This document shows positions 39,984 to 51,146 of a stretch of 64,000 nucleotides of DNA, piece by piece. Positions within the stretch are counted from its first letter, which is position 1; each line of letters begins with the position of its first letter. The stretch is from Enterobacter chengduensis (GTDB lineage: Bacteria; Pseudomonadota; Gammaproteobacteria; Enterobacterales; Enterobacteriaceae), in NCBI RefSeq assembly GCF_001984825.2, contig NZ_CP043318.1, positions 1,550,001 to 1,614,000 of the forward strand. Reading direction: 5' to 3'. Below the pieces are notes generated by a model. That model ran no database searches and was not told where the DNA came from. It saw only the letters and a program-made list of their open reading frames with translations. The position numbers and the translations under genes were made by a program.

Positions 39984-41207
39984 ATGCAGCAGATTCATCC
40001 CGACGATGTTATATGGCGAAATGCGCGACTGGCTACGATGGCGCCTGACGTCTCCGCACCCTATGGACTGAAAGAGCAACACGCCCTGGTCGTGCGCGGC
40101 CACACCCTTCTGGCCGTGATCCCTGAATCTGACATTCCTGCCGGACACCCTCACTGTATCGATCTCCAGGGTCGTTTGGTCACCCCGGGCCTGATTGACT
40201 GCCATACCCACCTGGTGTTTGGCGGCGACCGCGCGGCGGAGTGGGAGCAGCGCCTGAACGGCGTCTCTTATCAAGCCATCAGCGCGCAGGGCGGCGGGAT
40301 TAACGCTACCGTGACGGCGACACGCAACAGTTCGCCGGAAACCCTGCTTACGCTGGCGCAGGAGCGGCTCCAGCGTCTGATGAATGAAGGCGTCACCACG
40401 GTTGAAATCAAGTCCGGTTACGGCCTCAACGCCGAGGCCGAAGAGAAGATGCTGCAGGTCGCGCGGCAGCTGAGCCTCAATAATCCGATCGATATCAGCC
40501 CAACGCTGCTGGCGGCCCATGCGGTTCCGCCGGAATACCGACAGGATCCGGACGCCTACCTCACGCTGGTCTGCGAGCAGATATTGCCCGCGCTGTGGCA
40601 AAAAGAGTTATACGAATCAGTAGACGTGTTCTGCGAAAACGTCGGCTTTACGCCGTCGCAAACCGAGCGCCTCTTTCAGGCGGCAACCGCGCTCGGTATC
40701 CCTGTGAAAGGGCACGTCGAGCAGCTGTCGAATCAGGGCGGCGCGGCGCTGGTCAGCCGGTATAGAGGACTCTCCGCCGACCATATCGAATATCTCGACG
40801 ACGCGGGCGTTCAGGCGATGGCGCAAAGCGGTACGGTGGCGGTACTGCTTCCCGGCGCGTTCTATTTTCTGCAGGAGCGCCAGCGCCCGCCGGTGGAACG
40901 GCTCAGAAAACAGGGGGTCCCGATGGCCGTCGCCACCGACTACAACCCCGGCACCAGCCCGTTTGCGAGCCTGCACCTGGCGATGAATATGGCCTGCGTT
41001 CAGTTTGGCCTGACGCCGGAAGAGGCCTGGGCTGGCGTGACGCGCCACGCGGCGCAGGCGCTGGGGCGTGGCGCAACCCACGGACAGCTGCGGGCCGGAT
41101 TTGTCGCTGATTTTATCGTCTGGGATGCTCTCCATCCGGTAGAGATGGTCTACGAGCCGGGACGCAATCCGCTGTATCAACGTATTTTCCGTGGGGAGGC
41201 AGTATGA
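39984..41207 (+). CDS. hutI: Imidazolonepropionase
   Basis: Third enzyme of histidine breakdown; hydrolyses imidazolone propionate to formiminoglutamate. It is 407 aa from this start, the typical length, amidohydrolase superfamily. Zinc ligands in [44 protein letters not shown] and [11 protein letters not shown] are family motifs. AAGTGGA at 39971-39977 supports ATG 39984. Earlier in-frame ATGs at 39951 and 39966 lie in the operator region. Overlaps hutG by 4 bases. Confidence 0.93.
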   Translation: MQQIHPDDVIWRNARLATMAPDVSAPYGLKEQHALVVRGHTLLAVIPESDIPAGHPHCIDLQGRLVTPGLIDCHTHLVFGGDRAAEWEQRLNGVSYQAISAQGGGINATVTATRNSSPETLLTLAQERLQRLMNEGVTTVEIKSGYGLNAEAEEKMLQVARQLSLNNPIDISPTLLAAHAVPPEYRQDPDAYLTLVCEQILPALWQKELYESVDVFCENVGFTPSQTERLFQAATALGIPVKGHVEQLSNQGGAALVSRYRGLSADHIEYLDDAGVQAMAQSGTVAVLLPGAFYFLQERQRPPVERLRKQGVPMAVATDYNPGTSPFASLHLAMNMACVQFGLTPEEAWAGVTRHAAQALGRGATHGQLRAGFVADFIVWDALHPVEMVYEPGRNPLYQRIFRGEAV

Positions 41208-42142
41208 GGTTATGGCGGCCGGTAGCCGAAACGGTCTGGCAGGGGCGCGACGACAGCGCCGAGGCCAGCAACGCAACGCGCATTTTCCAGACGATAAGGC
41301 AGCAGGGGCAGTTCACGCCGCTATCATCCGGCATCGCGCTGATAGGCTTTGAATGTGATGCAGGCGTTAAGCGCAATCAGGGCAGGCCCGGCGCCGCGCA
41401 GGCCCCTGATATCCTGCGCAAGGCGCTGGCGAATATGGCCAGCCATCAGGGTCACGAACGGCTGGCGGATATGGGGTCGGTGTACGTTGAAGGCGACGAG
41501 CTTGAGGCGGCACAGCAGGCGTTAAGCGATGCGGTGACGTTATGCCAGCAGTCCGGAATGCGCACGCTGGTCTTTGGCGGCGGGCACGAGACCGCCTGGG
41601 CGCACGGTCGGGGCATTCTGGACGCCTTCCCGCACGAGCGGGTGGCCATTATCAACCTTGATGCGCATCTCGATCTGCGCAAGGCCGAGCGGGCCACGTC
41701 CGGCACGCCGTTTCGCCAGCTGGCGCACTACTGCGATGATCGCGGGCGGGCATTTCACTACGCCTGCTTTGGCGTCAGCCGGGCGGCGAACACGCAGGCG
41801 CTGTGGGATGAGGCCGAACGCCTGAACGTCACGCTGGTGGAGGATTTGCATTTCAGTCGCGATGCGCAGCCTGCGCTGGAAAAGGTGCTGGCGCAGGCCG
41901 ACCGCGTCTACCTGACAATCGATCTGGACGTTCTGCCCGCCAGCGAAATGCCTGCCGTTTCCGCACCGGCGGCGTTAGGCATACCGGCACGGGATCTCCT
42001 CCCCCTGATTGAACAAATCTGCCGAAGCGGTAAGCTACAGGCCGCCGATCTGGTGGAGTTTAACCCGCAGTACGACCGCGACGGACAAGGCGCTAAGCTC
42101 GCCGCCCGTCTGGCCTGGCAAATTGCTCACTGGTGGGCATAA
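41204..42142 (+). CDS. hutG: Formimidoylglutamase
   Basis: Cleaves N-formiminoglutamate to glutamate and formamide, the last step of the pathway. It is 312 aa, arginase/ureohydrolase fold. Binuclear manganese motifs are [17 protein letters not shown] and [18 protein letters not shown]. Coupled to hutI by ATGA. Confidence 0.95.
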   Translation: MRLWRPVAETVWQGRDDSAEASNATRIFQTIRQQGQFTPLSSGIALIGFECDAGVKRNQGRPGAAQAPDILRKALANMASHQGHERLADMGSVYVEGDELEAAQQALSDAVTLCQQSGMRTLVFGGGHETAWAHGRGILDAFPHERVAIINLDAHLDLRKAERATSGTPFRQLAHYCDDRGRAFHYACFGVSRAANTQALWDEAERLNVTLVEDLHFSRDAQPALEKVLAQADRVYLTIDLDVLPASEMPAVSAPAALGIPARDLLPLIEQICRSGKLQAADLVEFNPQYDRDGQGAKLAARLAWQIAHWWA

Positions 42143-42161
42143 CACGATTTAAGGAGTCACC

Positions 42162-42896
42162 ATGTTTGCACGCTCACCTCTGCCGCCGTCGAGCCCTCCC
42201 GCGCCTTTCTACGAAAAGGTGAAGCAGGCGATCAGCGAAAAAATCGCCACCGGCGTCTGGCGGCCGCACGACCGCATTCCGTCGGAGGTCGAGCTGGTGG
42301 CGCAGTTTGGCTTTAGCCGGATGACCATCAACCGGGCGCTGCGCGAGCTGACCGATGAAGGTCTCCTGGTGCGCCTGCAGGGGGTGGGGACGTTCGTGGC
42401 GGAGCCGAAAGGGCAGTCGGCGCTGTTTGAAATCCGCAGTATTGCCGATGAGATACACTCGCGAAATCATCAGCACCGCTGCGAGGTGCTGGTGCTTGAA
42501 GAGACCCAGGCCAGCGCCGAGCAGGCCGCAGAGCTGAATGTTAAAGAAGGCAGCCGCATCTTCCACTCGGTGATGGTGCACTTTGAGAACGACGTTCCGG
42601 TACAGATTGAAGATCGCTGCGTCAATGCAGAACGGATCCCGGACTATCTCAGCCAGGATTACACCCAGACCACGCCGCATGCCTATCTCTCGCTCGTCGC
42701 ACCGCTGACGGAAGGGGAGCACATCGTGGAGGCCGTGCGCGCCACGCCGCAGGAGTGCGAAAGGCTGCGCATTAAGGAACACGATCCGTGCCTGCTGATC
42801 CGCCGTCGAACCTGGTCCTCGTCGCACATTGTGTCCCATGCCCGGCTGCTTTTCCCGGGGAATCGCTACCGGCTGCAGGGCCACTTCATGTCATAA
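42162..42896 (+). CDS. hutC: Histidine utilisation repressor HutC
   Basis: GntR-family repressor of both hut transcripts, 244 aa. N-terminal winged helix (about 15-85, with PSEVELVAQFGFSRMTINRA and LQGVGTFVA) and a C-terminal UTRA effector domain that binds urocanate. It is the last gene of hutIGC, so it controls its own synthesis through the hutI operator. Confidence 0.95.
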   Translation: MFARSPLPPSSPPAPFYEKVKQAISEKIATGVWRPHDRIPSEVELVAQFGFSRMTINRALRELTDEGLLVRLQGVGTFVAEPKGQSALFEIRSIADEIHSRNHQHRCEVLVLEETQASAEQAAELNVKEGSRIFHSVMVHFENDVPVQIEDRCVNAERIPDYLSQDYTQTTPHAYLSLVAPLTEGEHIVEAVRATPQECERLRIKEHDPCLLIRRRTWSSSHIVSHARLLFPGNRYRLQGHFMS

Positions 42897-42968
42897 GTTT
42901 TATAAGCGTGATCGCTAACGCAATATAACAAAATTGTATCTTTTTTGTTAAATCCGACCTTGTGTGTG

Positions 42969-42982
42969 CTTGTCTATACAAG
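42969..42982. promoter_or_regulatory. HutC operator at hutU
   Basis: CTTGTCTATACAAG, with outer arms CTTGT/ACAAG, 41 bp before hutU. The same core occurs at hutI. Confidence 0.85.
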
Positions 42983-43022
42983 TATATCTAAATGCATCAC
43001 TGTCCCGTATGAGGAGCACACA

Positions 43023-44711
43023 ATGTCGTCAGGTAAATACCGCCAGCAGGACGTCCGCGCCGCGCGCGGCACCACGCTTACCGCCAAAAGCTGGCTCACC
43101 GAAGCCCCGCTGCGCATGTTGATGAACAACCTCGATCCTGAGGTGGCGGAAAACCCCCACGAGCTGGTGGTCTACGGCGGCATTGGCCGCGCCGCGCGCA
43201 ACTGGGAATGCTATGACGCAATTGTAAAATCCCTGACCGAACTCGAACACGACGAAACCCTGCTGGTGCAGTCCGGCAAGCCGGTTGGCGTGTTCAAAAC
43301 GCACAAAAACGCGCCGCGCGTACTGATCGCCAACTCTAACCTCGTGCCGCACTGGGCCACCTGGGAACACTTCAACGAACTCGACGCGAAAGGGCTGGCG
43401 ATGTATGGCCAGATGACCGCCGGGAGCTGGATCTACATCGGCAGCCAGGGGATTGTGCAGGGCACCTACGAGACCTTCGTGGAGGCCGGTCGCCAGCACT
43501 ACAGCGGCTCGCTCAAAGGTCGCTGGGTATTGACCGCCGGTCTCGGCGGCATGGGCGGCGCGCAGCCGCTGGCCGCCACGCTCGCCGGTGCCTGCTCGCT
43601 GAACATTGAATGCCAGCAGAGCCGCATTGATTTCCGCCTGCGTACCCGCTACGTCGATGAGCAGGCTGATAGCCTCGACGATGCGCTGGCGCGCATCAAA
43701 AAATACACCTCGGAAGGCAAAGCCGTGTCGATCGCCCTGTGCGGCAACGCGGCGGATATTCTGCCTGAACTCGTCGCCCGCGGCGTGCGTCCGGACCTGG
43801 TCACCGACCAGACCAGCGCCCATGACCCGCTGCACGGCTATCTGCCAAAAGGCTGGACGTGGGACGCCTACCAGCAGAAAGCGGAAACCGATCCGGAAGG
43901 TACGGTGCTCGCCGCGAAACGTTCGATGGCTGAACACGTCTCCGCGATGCTGGCCTTTAGCCAGATGGGCATTCCGACCTTCGATTACGGAAACAACATC
44001 CGCCAGATGGCGAAAGAGATGGGCGTTGATAACGCCTTCGACTTCCCGGGCTTCGTGCCTGCCTACATTCGCCCGCTGTTCTGCCGCGGTATCGGCCCGT
44101 TCCGCTGGGTTGCCCTGTCCGGCAATCCGGAGGATATCTACAAAACCGACGCTAAAGTGAAGGAGATCGTCGCCGATGACGAACATCTCCACCGCTGGCT
44201 GGACATGGCCCGCGAGCGCATAAACTTCCAGGGCCTGCCGGCGCGTATCTGCTGGGTTGGCCTGGAGTGGCGGCAAAAGCTGGGGCTGGCCTTCAACGAA
44301 ATGGTGCGCAGCGGCGAAGTCTCCGCACCAATCGTCATTGGCCGCGACCACCTGGACTCCGGCTCCGTTGCCAGCCCGAACCGTGAAACCGAAGCCATGC
44401 GCGACGGCTCGGATGCGGTCTCCGACTGGCCATTGCTGAACGCCCTGCTGAATACCGCCAGCGGTGCGACCTGGGTGTCGCTGCACCACGGCGGCGGCGT
44501 GGGGATGGGCTTCTCCCAGCATTCCGGGATGGTCATCGTCTGTGACGGAACGGATGAAGCCGCCGCGCGTATCGCTCGCGTGCTGCACAACGACCCGGCC
44601 ACCGGCGTGATGCGTCACGCGGACGCGGGCTACGAGATTGCCATTGACTGTGCCAAAGAGCAGGGGCTTAACCTGCCGATGATCCCTGCCACACAAGGAA
44701 AGCATGAATGA
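43023..44711 (+). CDS. hutU: Urocanate hydratase
   Basis: Adds water to urocanate using tightly bound NAD+, giving imidazolone propionate. It is 562 aa, near the family length. The NAD-binding segment [19 protein letters not shown], the conserved DQTSAHDP and the [15 protein letters not shown] region are present. Start at 43023 ([10 protein letters not shown]) follows GAGGAGCAC; the in-frame ATG at 42945 lies upstream of the operator. Overlaps hutH by 4 bases. Confidence 0.95.
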   Translation: MSSGKYRQQDVRAARGTTLTAKSWLTEAPLRMLMNNLDPEVAENPHELVVYGGIGRAARNWECYDAIVKSLTELEHDETLLVQSGKPVGVFKTHKNAPRVLIANSNLVPHWATWEHFNELDAKGLAMYGQMTAGSWIYIGSQGIVQGTYETFVEAGRQHYSGSLKGRWVLTAGLGGMGGAQPLAATLAGACSLNIECQQSRIDFRLRTRYVDEQADSLDDALARIKKYTSEGKAVSIALCGNAADILPELVARGVRPDLVTDQTSAHDPLHGYLPKGWTWDAYQQKAETDPEGTVLAAKRSMAEHVSAMLAFSQMGIPTFDYGNNIRQMAKEMGVDNAFDFPGFVPAYIRPLFCRGIGPFRWVALSGNPEDIYKTDAKVKEIVADDEHLHRWLDMARERINFQGLPARICWVGLEWRQKLGLAFNEMVRSGEVSAPIVIGRDHLDSGSVASPNRETEAMRDGSDAVSDWPLLNALLNTASGATWVSLHHGGGVGMGFSQHSGMVIVCDGTDEAAARIARVLHNDPATGVMRHADAGYEIAIDCAKEQGLNLPMIPATQGKHE

Positions 44712-46228
44712 ACGCGTTAACACTCACTCCCGGCTCGCTGACGCTGAAACAGCTGCGTAGCGTCTGGCGTCAGCCGGTCACCCTTTCGCTGGATGAAAGC
44801 GCCCACGCCGCCATTAACGACAGCGTCGCCTGCGTTGAAGCCATCGTGGCCGAAGGGCGTACCGCCTACGGGATTAACACCGGCTTTGGCCTGCTGGCGC
44901 AGACCCGCATCGCCACGCACGATCTGGAAAACCTGCAGCGTTCGCTGGTGCTGTCGCACGCGGCGGGCGTCGGCCAGCCGCTGGACGACGAGATTGTCCG
45001 TCTGATGATGGTGCTCAAAATCAACAGCCTGGCGCGCGGTTTTTCCGGCATTCGCCTGAACGTAATCCAGGCGCTGATGGCGCTGGTCAATGCGGAGGTC
45101 TATCCGTGGATCCCGGCGAAGGGCTCCGTCGGTGCTTCCGGCGATCTCGCGCCGCTGGCGCACATGTCGCTGCTGCTGCTGGGTGAAGGCAAAGCGCGCT
45201 GGCGGGGCGAATGGCTTCCTGCCAAAGAGGCGGTGAAAAAAGCCGGTTTAGCCCCGATCACCCTGGCGGCGAAAGAGGGGCTGGCGCTGCTGAACGGCAC
45301 CCAGGCGTCGACCGCCTTCGCCCTGCGCGGCCTGTTTGAGGCGGAAGATCTGTTTGCCTCGGCGGTGGTGTGCGGTGCGCTGACTACCGAAGCGGTGCTG
45401 GGCTCGCGTCGTCCGTTCGATGCCCGCATCCACGAGGTGCGCGGCCAGCGCGGGCAGATTGATGCCGCCGCGATGTACCGTCACGTGCTTACCGATACGA
45501 GTGAAATCGCGGATTCGCACCACAACTGCGAGAAGGTGCAGGATCCGTATTCCCTGCGCTGCCAGCCGCAGGTGATGGGCGCGTGCCTGACGCAGCTGCG
45601 CCAGGCGGCTGAGGTGCTGCTGGTGGAGGCCAACGCGGTGTCCGATAACCCGCTGGTCTTCGCCGAGGAAAACGAGGTGGTCTCCGGGGGCAACTTCCAC
45701 GCCGAACCGGTGGCGATGGCGGCGGATAATATCGCCCTGGCGATTGCCGAAGTCGGCGCGTTGTCCGAGCGTCGGATCGCGCTGATGATGGATAAACACA
45801 TGTCGCAGCTGCCACCGTTCCTGGTGCGCAACGGCGGGGTCAACTCGGGCTTTATGATTGCCCAAGTGACGGCCGCAGCGCTGGCAAGCGAGAACAAGGC
45901 GCTGTCGCATCCGCACAGCGTGGACAGCCTGCCGACCTCGGCGAATCAGGAAGATCACGTTTCGATGGCACCGGCTGCCGGGCGCCGCCTGTGGGAGATG
46001 GCGTCAAACACCCGCGGCGTGCTGGCGGTAGAGTGGCTGGCGGCGAGTCAGGGCATCGATCTGCGTGAAGGGCTAAAATCCAGCCCGCTGCTGGAACAGG
46101 CGCGTCAGGTGCTGCGCGAGCACATATCGCATTACGATGATGACCGCTTCTTTGCGCCGGACATTGATAAGGCGATGCAGCTTCTGGAAGAAGGGCGGCT
46201 GGTAGGGCTGTTACCTTCGGTGCTGTGA
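44708..46228 (+). CDS. hutH: Histidine ammonia-lyase
   Basis: Deaminates histidine to urocanate, the first step. It is 506 aa. The Ala143-Ser144-Gly145 triad in [11 protein letters not shown] forms the MIO electrophile. The catalytic Tyr lies in [12 protein letters not shown], and the C-terminal QEDHVSMA is conserved. Cotranscribed with hutU. Confidence 0.96.
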   Translation: MNALTLTPGSLTLKQLRSVWRQPVTLSLDESAHAAINDSVACVEAIVAEGRTAYGINTGFGLLAQTRIATHDLENLQRSLVLSHAAGVGQPLDDEIVRLMMVLKINSLARGFSGIRLNVIQALMALVNAEVYPWIPAKGSVGASGDLAPLAHMSLLLLGEGKARWRGEWLPAKEAVKKAGLAPITLAAKEGLALLNGTQASTAFALRGLFEAEDLFASAVVCGALTTEAVLGSRRPFDARIHEVRGQRGQIDAAAMYRHVLTDTSEIADSHHNCEKVQDPYSLRCQPQVMGACLTQLRQAAEVLLVEANAVSDNPLVFAEENEVVSGGNFHAEPVAMAADNIALAIAEVGALSERRIALMMDKHMSQLPPFLVRNGGVNSGFMIAQVTAAALASENKALSHPHSVDSLPTSANQEDHVSMAPAAGRRLWEMASNTRGVLAVEWLAASQGIDLREGLKSSPLLEQARQVLREHISHYDDDRFFAPDIDKAMQLLEEGRLVGLLPSVL

Positions 46229-46232
46229 TTCG

Positions 46233-46307
46233 TGCCCGGTGGCGCTGCGCTTACCGGGCCTACGGGTGCAAAATGTAGGCCGGGTAAGGCGTAGCCGCCA
46301 CCCGGCT
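46233..46307. repeat. Paired REP units (BIME) after hutH
   Basis: GCCCGGTGGCGCTGCGCTTACCGGGC at the left and GCCGGGTAAGGCGTAGCC...ACCCGGC at the right, inverted, between the convergent hutH and ybhB. Confidence 0.9.
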
Positions 46308-46313
46308 TTTTTT
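46279..46313 (+). terminator. Probable hutH terminator formed by a REP unit
   Basis: The right REP hairpin (GCCGGGT / ACCCGGC) is directly followed by seven T, so it could end the hutUH transcript. The T run overlaps the ybhB stop codon. Confidence 0.6.
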
Positions 46314-46788
46314 ACGAATACATCGCCGTAATCGACGCGCTACCCAGCGTATGGAAATGCACGTTAAACCCCACCATCGCGCCGCTCGCGCCTTCATCGA
46401 CCTCAATCTGCTCCACGTCCAGCGCGTGCACCGTGAAGATATAGCGGTGGGTTTCCCCTTTTGGCGGCGCCGCGCCGCCGTAGCCCGCTTTACCAAAGTC
46501 AGTGCGCGTCTGAATAGCGCCTTCAGGAAGGGCAACCAGACCTGAACCGGAACCCTGCGGCAGCACGCGCGTGTCGGCGGGCAGGTTCGCCACGATCCAG
46601 TGCCACCAGCCGGAGCCGGTTGGCGCATCCGGGTCGTAGCAGGTCACGACAAAGCTTTTGGTGCCTGCCGGAACCTCGTCCCACGCCAGGTGTGGAGAGA
46701 TATTGTCCCCCTGATACCCCATGCCGTTGAATACGTGGCGTTCCGGCAGCTTTTCACCGTCGCGCAGATCTTTACTGATGATTTTCAT
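46312..46788 (-). CDS. ybhB: YbhB, RKIP/PEBP-family protein
   Basis: Phosphatidylethanolamine-binding protein homolog, 158 aa. The ligand-pocket motif DPDAPTGSGWWHW and HRYIFTVHALD are typical. E. coli YbhB is a small cytoplasmic protein of uncertain role. The start MKIISKDLRD at 46788 matches the family; the frame extends 11 codons further upstream without support. Tail-to-head before bioA on the same strand (48 bp gap). Confidence 0.93.
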   Translation of the reverse strand: MKIISKDLRDGEKLPERHVFNGMGYQGDNISPHLAWDEVPAGTKSFVVTCYDPDAPTGSGWWHWIVANLPADTRVLPQGSGSGLVALPEGAIQTRTDFGKAGYGGAAPPKGETHRYIFTVHALDVEQIEVDEGASGAMVGFNVHFHTLGSASITAMYS

Positions 46789-46836
46789 ACGGTTTACCCT
46801 CGTTGATCGCTCGTTCAGCAAGTGTAATGCATCGGG

Positions 46837-48126
46837 TTAAATCACGAAATGCGCGGGAATGTTAACGGCTGTTACAACCGCATCGGTTAATTTACGCAGC
46901 TGCGCCGGCGCAATGCTGTACGGGGGCATCAGGTAGATAAGCTTGCCGAAAGGCCGCACCCAGACGCCGTGGTCCACGAAGAAGCGCTGCAGCACCGCCA
47001 TGTTTACCGGATGGGTGGTTTCAATCACCCCGATGGCCCCCAGCACGCGCACGTCCGCGACGAAGTTCGCCCCCGAGGCGGCGCACAGCTCCGCTTTCAG
47101 CTGCGCTTCAATCGCCGCCACCTGCGTCTGCCATTCGCCGCTTTCCAGAATGGCAAGGCTTTCGCTGGCGACGGCGCAGGCCAGTGGGTTGCCCATAAAC
47201 GTCGGGCCGTGCATAAAGCAGCCCGCCTCGCCGTCGCTGATGGTGTCGGCAACGTGGCGGGTGGTGAGGGTGGCCGAGAGCGTCATGGTGCCGCCGGTCA
47301 GCGCTTTGCCCAGACACAGAATATCCGGCGCAATGCCCGCATGTTCGCAGGCAAACAGCTTCCCGGTGCGGCCAAATCCGGTGGCGATCTCGTCGGCAAT
47401 CAGCAGAATGCCCTCGCGGTCGCACATCTTGCGGATGCGCCTCAGCCATTCCGGGTGGTACATCCGCATGCCGCCCGCGCCCTGCACGATCGGTTCAAGA
47501 ATGACGGCAGCAATCTCGTGACGATGCGCCGCCATCAGCCGCGCGAAGCCGACCATGTCCATCTCGTTCCACTCGCCGTCGAAGCGGCTCTGCGGGGCCG
47601 GAGCAAACAGGTTTTCCGGCAGGTAGCCCTTCCACAGGCTGTGCATGGAGTTGTCCGGATCGCACACCGACATCGCCCCGAAGGTATCCCCGTGATAGCC
47701 GTTGCGGAAGGTGAGGAACCGCTGGCGCGCTTCGCCCTTCGCATGCCAGTACTGCAGCGCCATCTTCATCGCCACTTCCACCGCCACGGAGCCGGAGTCG
47801 GCCAGGAATACGCACTCCAGCGAGTCAGGCGTCATTGCCACCAGACGGCGGCAGAGATCCACCGCGGGCTGATGGGTGATCCCGCCAAACATCACGTGCG
47901 ACATCTGGTCAATCTGCGCCTTCATCGCCGCGTTCAGACGCGGGTGGTTGTACCCGTGAATCGCCGCCCACCAGGAAGACATCCCGTCAACCAGCCGCTC
48001 GCCGCTGGCGAGGTGCAGCTCGCAGCCGTGGGCGGAGGCCACCGGGTAGACGGGAAGGGGGCGGGTCGTGGAGGTGTAAGGGTGCCAGATATGATGCTTG
48101 TCGAAGGCGAGATCGTCCTGGGTCAT
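46837..48126 (-). CDS. bioA: Adenosylmethionine-8-amino-7-oxononanoate aminotransferase
   Basis: PLP enzyme that uses S-adenosylmethionine as amino donor to make 7,8-diaminopelargonate in biotin synthesis. It is 429 aa, fold-type I class III aminotransferase. Active-site Lys in [30 protein letters not shown] holds the PLP-binding Asp. The start at 48126 is used because the upstream ATG at 48144 lies within the BirA operator. Divergent from bioBFCD. Confidence 0.97.
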   Translation of the reverse strand: MTQDDLAFDKHHIWHPYTSTTRPLPVYPVASAHGCELHLASGERLVDGMSSWWAAIHGYNHPRLNAAMKAQIDQMSHVMFGGITHQPAVDLCRRLVAMTPDSLECVFLADSGSVAVEVAMKMALQYWHAKGEARQRFLTFRNGYHGDTFGAMSVCDPDNSMHSLWKGYLPENLFAPAPQSRFDGEWNEMDMVGFARLMAAHRHEIAAVILEPIVQGAGGMRMYHPEWLRRIRKMCDREGILLIADEIATGFGRTGKLFACEHAGIAPDILCLGKALTGGTMTLSATLTTRHVADTISDGEAGCFMHGPTFMGNPLACAVASESLAILESGEWQTQVAAIEAQLKAELCAASGANFVADVRVLGAIGVIETTHPVNMAVLQRFFVDHGVWVRPFGKLIYLMPPYSIAPAQLRKLTDAVVTAVNIPAHFVI

Positions 48127-48132
48127 AATCGA

Positions 48133-48168
48133 CTTGTAAACCATTTTGAAAAGTTTTAGGTTTACGAG
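48133..48168. promoter_or_regulatory. BirA (bio) operator between bioA and bioB
   Basis: A 36-bp interrupted palindrome: CTTGTAAACC at 48133-48142 and GGTTTACGAG at 48159-48168 with a 16-bp spacer. The half-sites match the BirA consensus TTGTAAACC-N15/16-GGTTTACAA. It covers both divergent promoters, so biotinyl-AMP-loaded BirA represses both arms. Confidence 0.92.
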
Positions 48169-48212
48169 TATAAACCGAACCGAAAATTAACAAAACCCTT
48201 TGGAGAAGCCCG

Positions 48213-49253
48213 ATGGCTCACCACGCACGCTGGACGATGTCGCAAGTTACTGAATTATTCAACAAACCTTTCCTTGAGCTGATGTTCGAAGCCCAACAGG
48301 TGCATCGTCAGCACTTCGATCCCCGCCATGTTCAGGTCAGCACGCTGCTGTCAATCAAGACCGGCGCCTGCCCGGAAGACTGCAAATACTGCCCGCAGAG
48401 CGCGCGCTACAAAACCGGTCTCGAATCCGAGCGCCTGATGGAAGTCGAGCAGGTGCTCGACTCCGCGCGCAAGGCGAAAAACGCGGGCTCAACCCGCTTC
48501 TGCATGGGCGCGGCGTGGAAGAACCCGCACGATCGCGACATGCCGTATCTGGAGCAGATGGTCAAGGGCGTGAAGGAGATGGGCCTCGAAGCCTGTATGA
48601 CGCTCGGCACGCTGAACGACGAGCAGGCGCAGCGCCTCTCCGCGGCGGGTCTGGACTACTACAACCACAACCTCGACACCTCGCCGGAGTTTTACGGCAA
48701 CATCATCACCACGCGTACCTACCAGGAGCGTCTGGACACGCTGGATAAAGTGCGTGACGCGGGGATCAAGGTCTGCTCCGGCGGCATCGTGGGCTTAGGC
48801 GAAACGGTGAAAGACCGCGCGGGCCTGCTGCTGCAGCTGGCGAACCTGCCGACCCCGCCGGAAAGCGTGCCGATCAACATGCTGGTGAAGGTCAAAGGCA
48901 CGCCGCTGGCGGATAACGACGACGTGGATGCGTTTGATTTTATCCGCACCATCGCGGTGGCGCGCATCATGATGCCGACCTCTTTCGTGCGGCTCTCTGC
49001 CGGTCGTGAGCAGATGAACGAGCAAACCCAGGCGATGTGCTTTATGGCCGGGGCCAACTCGATCTTCTACGGCTGCAAGCTGCTGACCACGCCGAACCCG
49101 GAAGAGGACAAAGACGTTCAGCTGTTCCGCAAGCTGGGGCTGAACCCGCATCAGACCGAGGTGCTGACGGGCAATAACGAGCAACAGCAGCAGCTGGAGC
49201 AGCAGATTTTTAACGCCGACACCGACCAGTTCTACAACGCGGCAGCCGTATGA
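48213..49253 (+). CDS. bioB: Biotin synthase
   Basis: Radical SAM enzyme that inserts sulfur into dethiobiotin. It is 346 aa. The SAM cluster motif C53PEDC57KYC60 and the [2Fe-2S] site residues later in the barrel ([20 protein letters not shown], and the Arg in FVRLSAGR) are present. First gene of bioBFCD; overlaps bioF by 4 bases (ATGA type). Confidence 0.98.
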   Translation: MAHHARWTMSQVTELFNKPFLELMFEAQQVHRQHFDPRHVQVSTLLSIKTGACPEDCKYCPQSARYKTGLESERLMEVEQVLDSARKAKNAGSTRFCMGAAWKNPHDRDMPYLEQMVKGVKEMGLEACMTLGTLNDEQAQRLSAAGLDYYNHNLDTSPEFYGNIITTRTYQERLDTLDKVRDAGIKVCSGGIVGLGETVKDRAGLLLQLANLPTPPESVPINMLVKVKGTPLADNDDVDAFDFIRTIAVARIMMPTSFVRLSAGREQMNEQTQAMCFMAGANSIFYGCKLLTTPNPEEDKDVQLFRKLGLNPHQTEVLTGNNEQQQQLEQQIFNADTDQFYNAAAV

Positions 49254-50407
49254 CCTGGCAGGCACGAATTAATACCGCGCTGGACGAACGCCGGGCGGCA
49301 GAGGCGTTTCGCGTCCGCAGGGTGGTGGAAAACGGCGCGGGCCGTTTTCTTACCCGCGAGGGGCGGCAGTTTTGCAATTTTTCCAGCAACGATTACCTCG
49401 GGCTGAGCCAGCATCCGGCCATCGTCCGCGCCTGGCAGCAGGGCGCGGAGCGGTTTGGCGTGGGCAGCGGCGGCTCGGGACACGTCAGCGGCTACACCAC
49501 GGCGCATCAGGCGCTGGAAGAGGCGCTTGCCGACTGGCTCGGCTACCCGCGCGCGCTGCTCTTTATCTCCGGCTTTGCCGCCAACCAGGCGGTCATCACG
49601 GCCCTGATGGGGAAGGACGATCGCATTGTCGCCGACAGACTCAGCCACGCCTCGCTGCTGGAGGCGGCAAATTTGAGCCCCGCCCAGCTGCGCCGCTTTG
49701 CCCATAACGATGCGGGACAGCTCGCTGCGCTGCTGGATAAACCCTGCGACGGCCAACAGCTGGCGGTCACGGAAGGGGTGTTCAGCATGGACGGCGACAG
49801 CGCGCCGCTTGCCGCGCTGCACGAGGCCGCTAAGCGGCAAAACGCCTGGCTGCTGGTGGACGATGCCCACGGCATTGGCGTCATGGGCGACGAAGGTCGC
49901 GGCAGCGCGCATCAGCAAAACGTGAAGCCGGAGCTGCTGATCGTCACCTTCGGCAAGGGCTTTGGCGCCAGCGGCGCCGCCGTGCTGTGCAGCGAGTCCG
50001 TCGCCGACTACCTCCTGCAGTTTGCCCGACACCTGATCTACAGCACCAGCATGCCCCCGGCGCAGGCGATGGCGCTCTCTGCGTCCCTGGCGGTGATCCG
50101 CAGCGCGGAAGGGGATGAACGTCGCCAGCGTCTGGCAGAGCATATCGCCCGCTTCCGCAAGGGATTAGCGGAATTACCCTTCCGCAGCCCCGATTCGCAA
50201 AGCGCCATCCAGCCGGTGATTGTCGGCGAAAACGGCCGCGCGCTGGCCCTGGCACAGGCGCTGCGCCAGCGCGGCATGTGGGTGACCGCCATCCGCCCGC
50301 CCACCGTCCCACCGGGCACGGCGCGGCTGCGCTTAACCCTGACGGCGGCGCATGAAGCGCGCGATATCCAGATTCTGTTGGAGGCGCTCCATGATGCCGG
50401 TGAATAA
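49250..50407 (+). CDS. bioF: 8-amino-7-oxononanoate synthase
   Basis: PLP enzyme joining pimeloyl-ACP/CoA with alanine. It is 385 aa, alpha-oxoamine synthase family. Motifs [36 protein letters not shown] and the PLP-Lys segment [12 protein letters not shown]. Coupled to bioB; its 3' end overlaps bioC by 17 bases. Confidence 0.97.
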   Translation: MTWQARINTALDERRAAEAFRVRRVVENGAGRFLTREGRQFCNFSSNDYLGLSQHPAIVRAWQQGAERFGVGSGGSGHVSGYTTAHQALEEALADWLGYPRALLFISGFAANQAVITALMGKDDRIVADRLSHASLLEAANLSPAQLRRFAHNDAGQLAALLDKPCDGQQLAVTEGVFSMDGDSAPLAALHEAAKRQNAWLLVDDAHGIGVMGDEGRGSAHQQNVKPELLIVTFGKGFGASGAAVLCSESVADYLLQFARHLIYSTSMPPAQAMALSASLAVIRSAEGDERRQRLAEHIARFRKGLAELPFRSPDSQSAIQPVIVGENGRALALAQALRQRGMWVTAIRPPTVPPGTARLRLTLTAAHEARDIQILLEALHDAGE

Positions 50408-51146
50408 GCAGGCCGTCGCGGCGGCCTTTGGTCGGGCCGCCCGGAGCTATTCGCAGCACGACGACCTGCAGCGCCAGAGCGCGGAGGGGCTTCTGGCCGC
50501 GCTTGGCGAGAACCGCTTTGCGCAGGTGCTCGACGCCGGCTGTGGTCCAGGCAGCAATAGCCGCTACTGGCGCGGGACGGGGAGCCGGGTGACGGCTATC
50601 GATCTCTCGGACCGGATGCTTGACGTGGCGCGTCAGGGGCAGGCAGCAGATCGCTATCTGCTGGCCGATATCGAGGCGATCCCGCTGGGGGATGCGCAGT
50701 TCGATCTGGTCTGGAGTCATCTGGCGGTGCAGTGGTGCAGCAGCCTGCCGCAGGCCTTACGCGAGCTGTATCGCGTGGCGCGGCCGGGCGGGAAGGTGGC
50801 CTTTACCACCCTGCTGGAAAGTTCGCTGCCGGAGCTGAATCAGGCGTGGAAAGCGGTGGACGAACAGCCGCATGCTAACCGTTTTTTATCGCACGAGCAG
50901 GTGACGCAGGCGCTGGCAGGCTGGCGCTACCGCAGCACGGTGCAGACCATCACCCTCAATTTTGGCGATGCGCTTAGCGCCATGCGCTCGTTGAAGGGCA
51001 TCGGCGCCACGCACCTGCACGCCGGGCGGGAGAAAAAGCCGCTGACCCGGGGACAGCTACAGCGCCTGGAGCTGGCCTGGCCGCAGCAGCGGGGGCATTT
51101 CCCGCTCTCTTATCAACTTTTTCATGGGATTATCGAACGTGACTGA
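50391..51146 (+). CDS. bioC: Malonyl-ACP O-methyltransferase
   Basis: SAM methyltransferase that caps malonyl-ACP so that fatty acid synthesis can build the pimelate moiety. It is 251 aa from ATG 50391, the E. coli length. Motif I is [15 protein letters not shown]. An adjacent ATG at 50394 has better spacing (7 nt) from GGAGGCG and is an equal choice. Located in overlap with bioF and bioD. Confidence 0.94.
   Translation: MMPVNKQAVAAAFGRAARSYSQHDDLQRQSAEGLLAALGENRFAQVLDAGCGPGSNSRYWRGTGSRVTAIDLSDRMLDVARQGQAADRYLLADIEAIPLGDAQFDLVWSHLAVQWCSSLPQALRELYRVARPGGKVAFTTLLESSLPELNQAWKAVDEQPHANRFLSHEQVTQALAGWRYRSTVQTITLNFGDALSAMRSLKGIGATHLHAGREKKPLTRGQLQRLELAWPQQRGHFPLSYQLFHGIIERD

Noticed and set aside
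42945..43022. Longer hutU start at 42945
   Set aside because: It would place the HutC operator inside the coding region, and GAGGAGCAC before 43023 is a better initiation site.
43029..44723. 564-codon minus-strand frame inside hutU
   Set aside because: Antisense shadow of a highly conserved enzyme.
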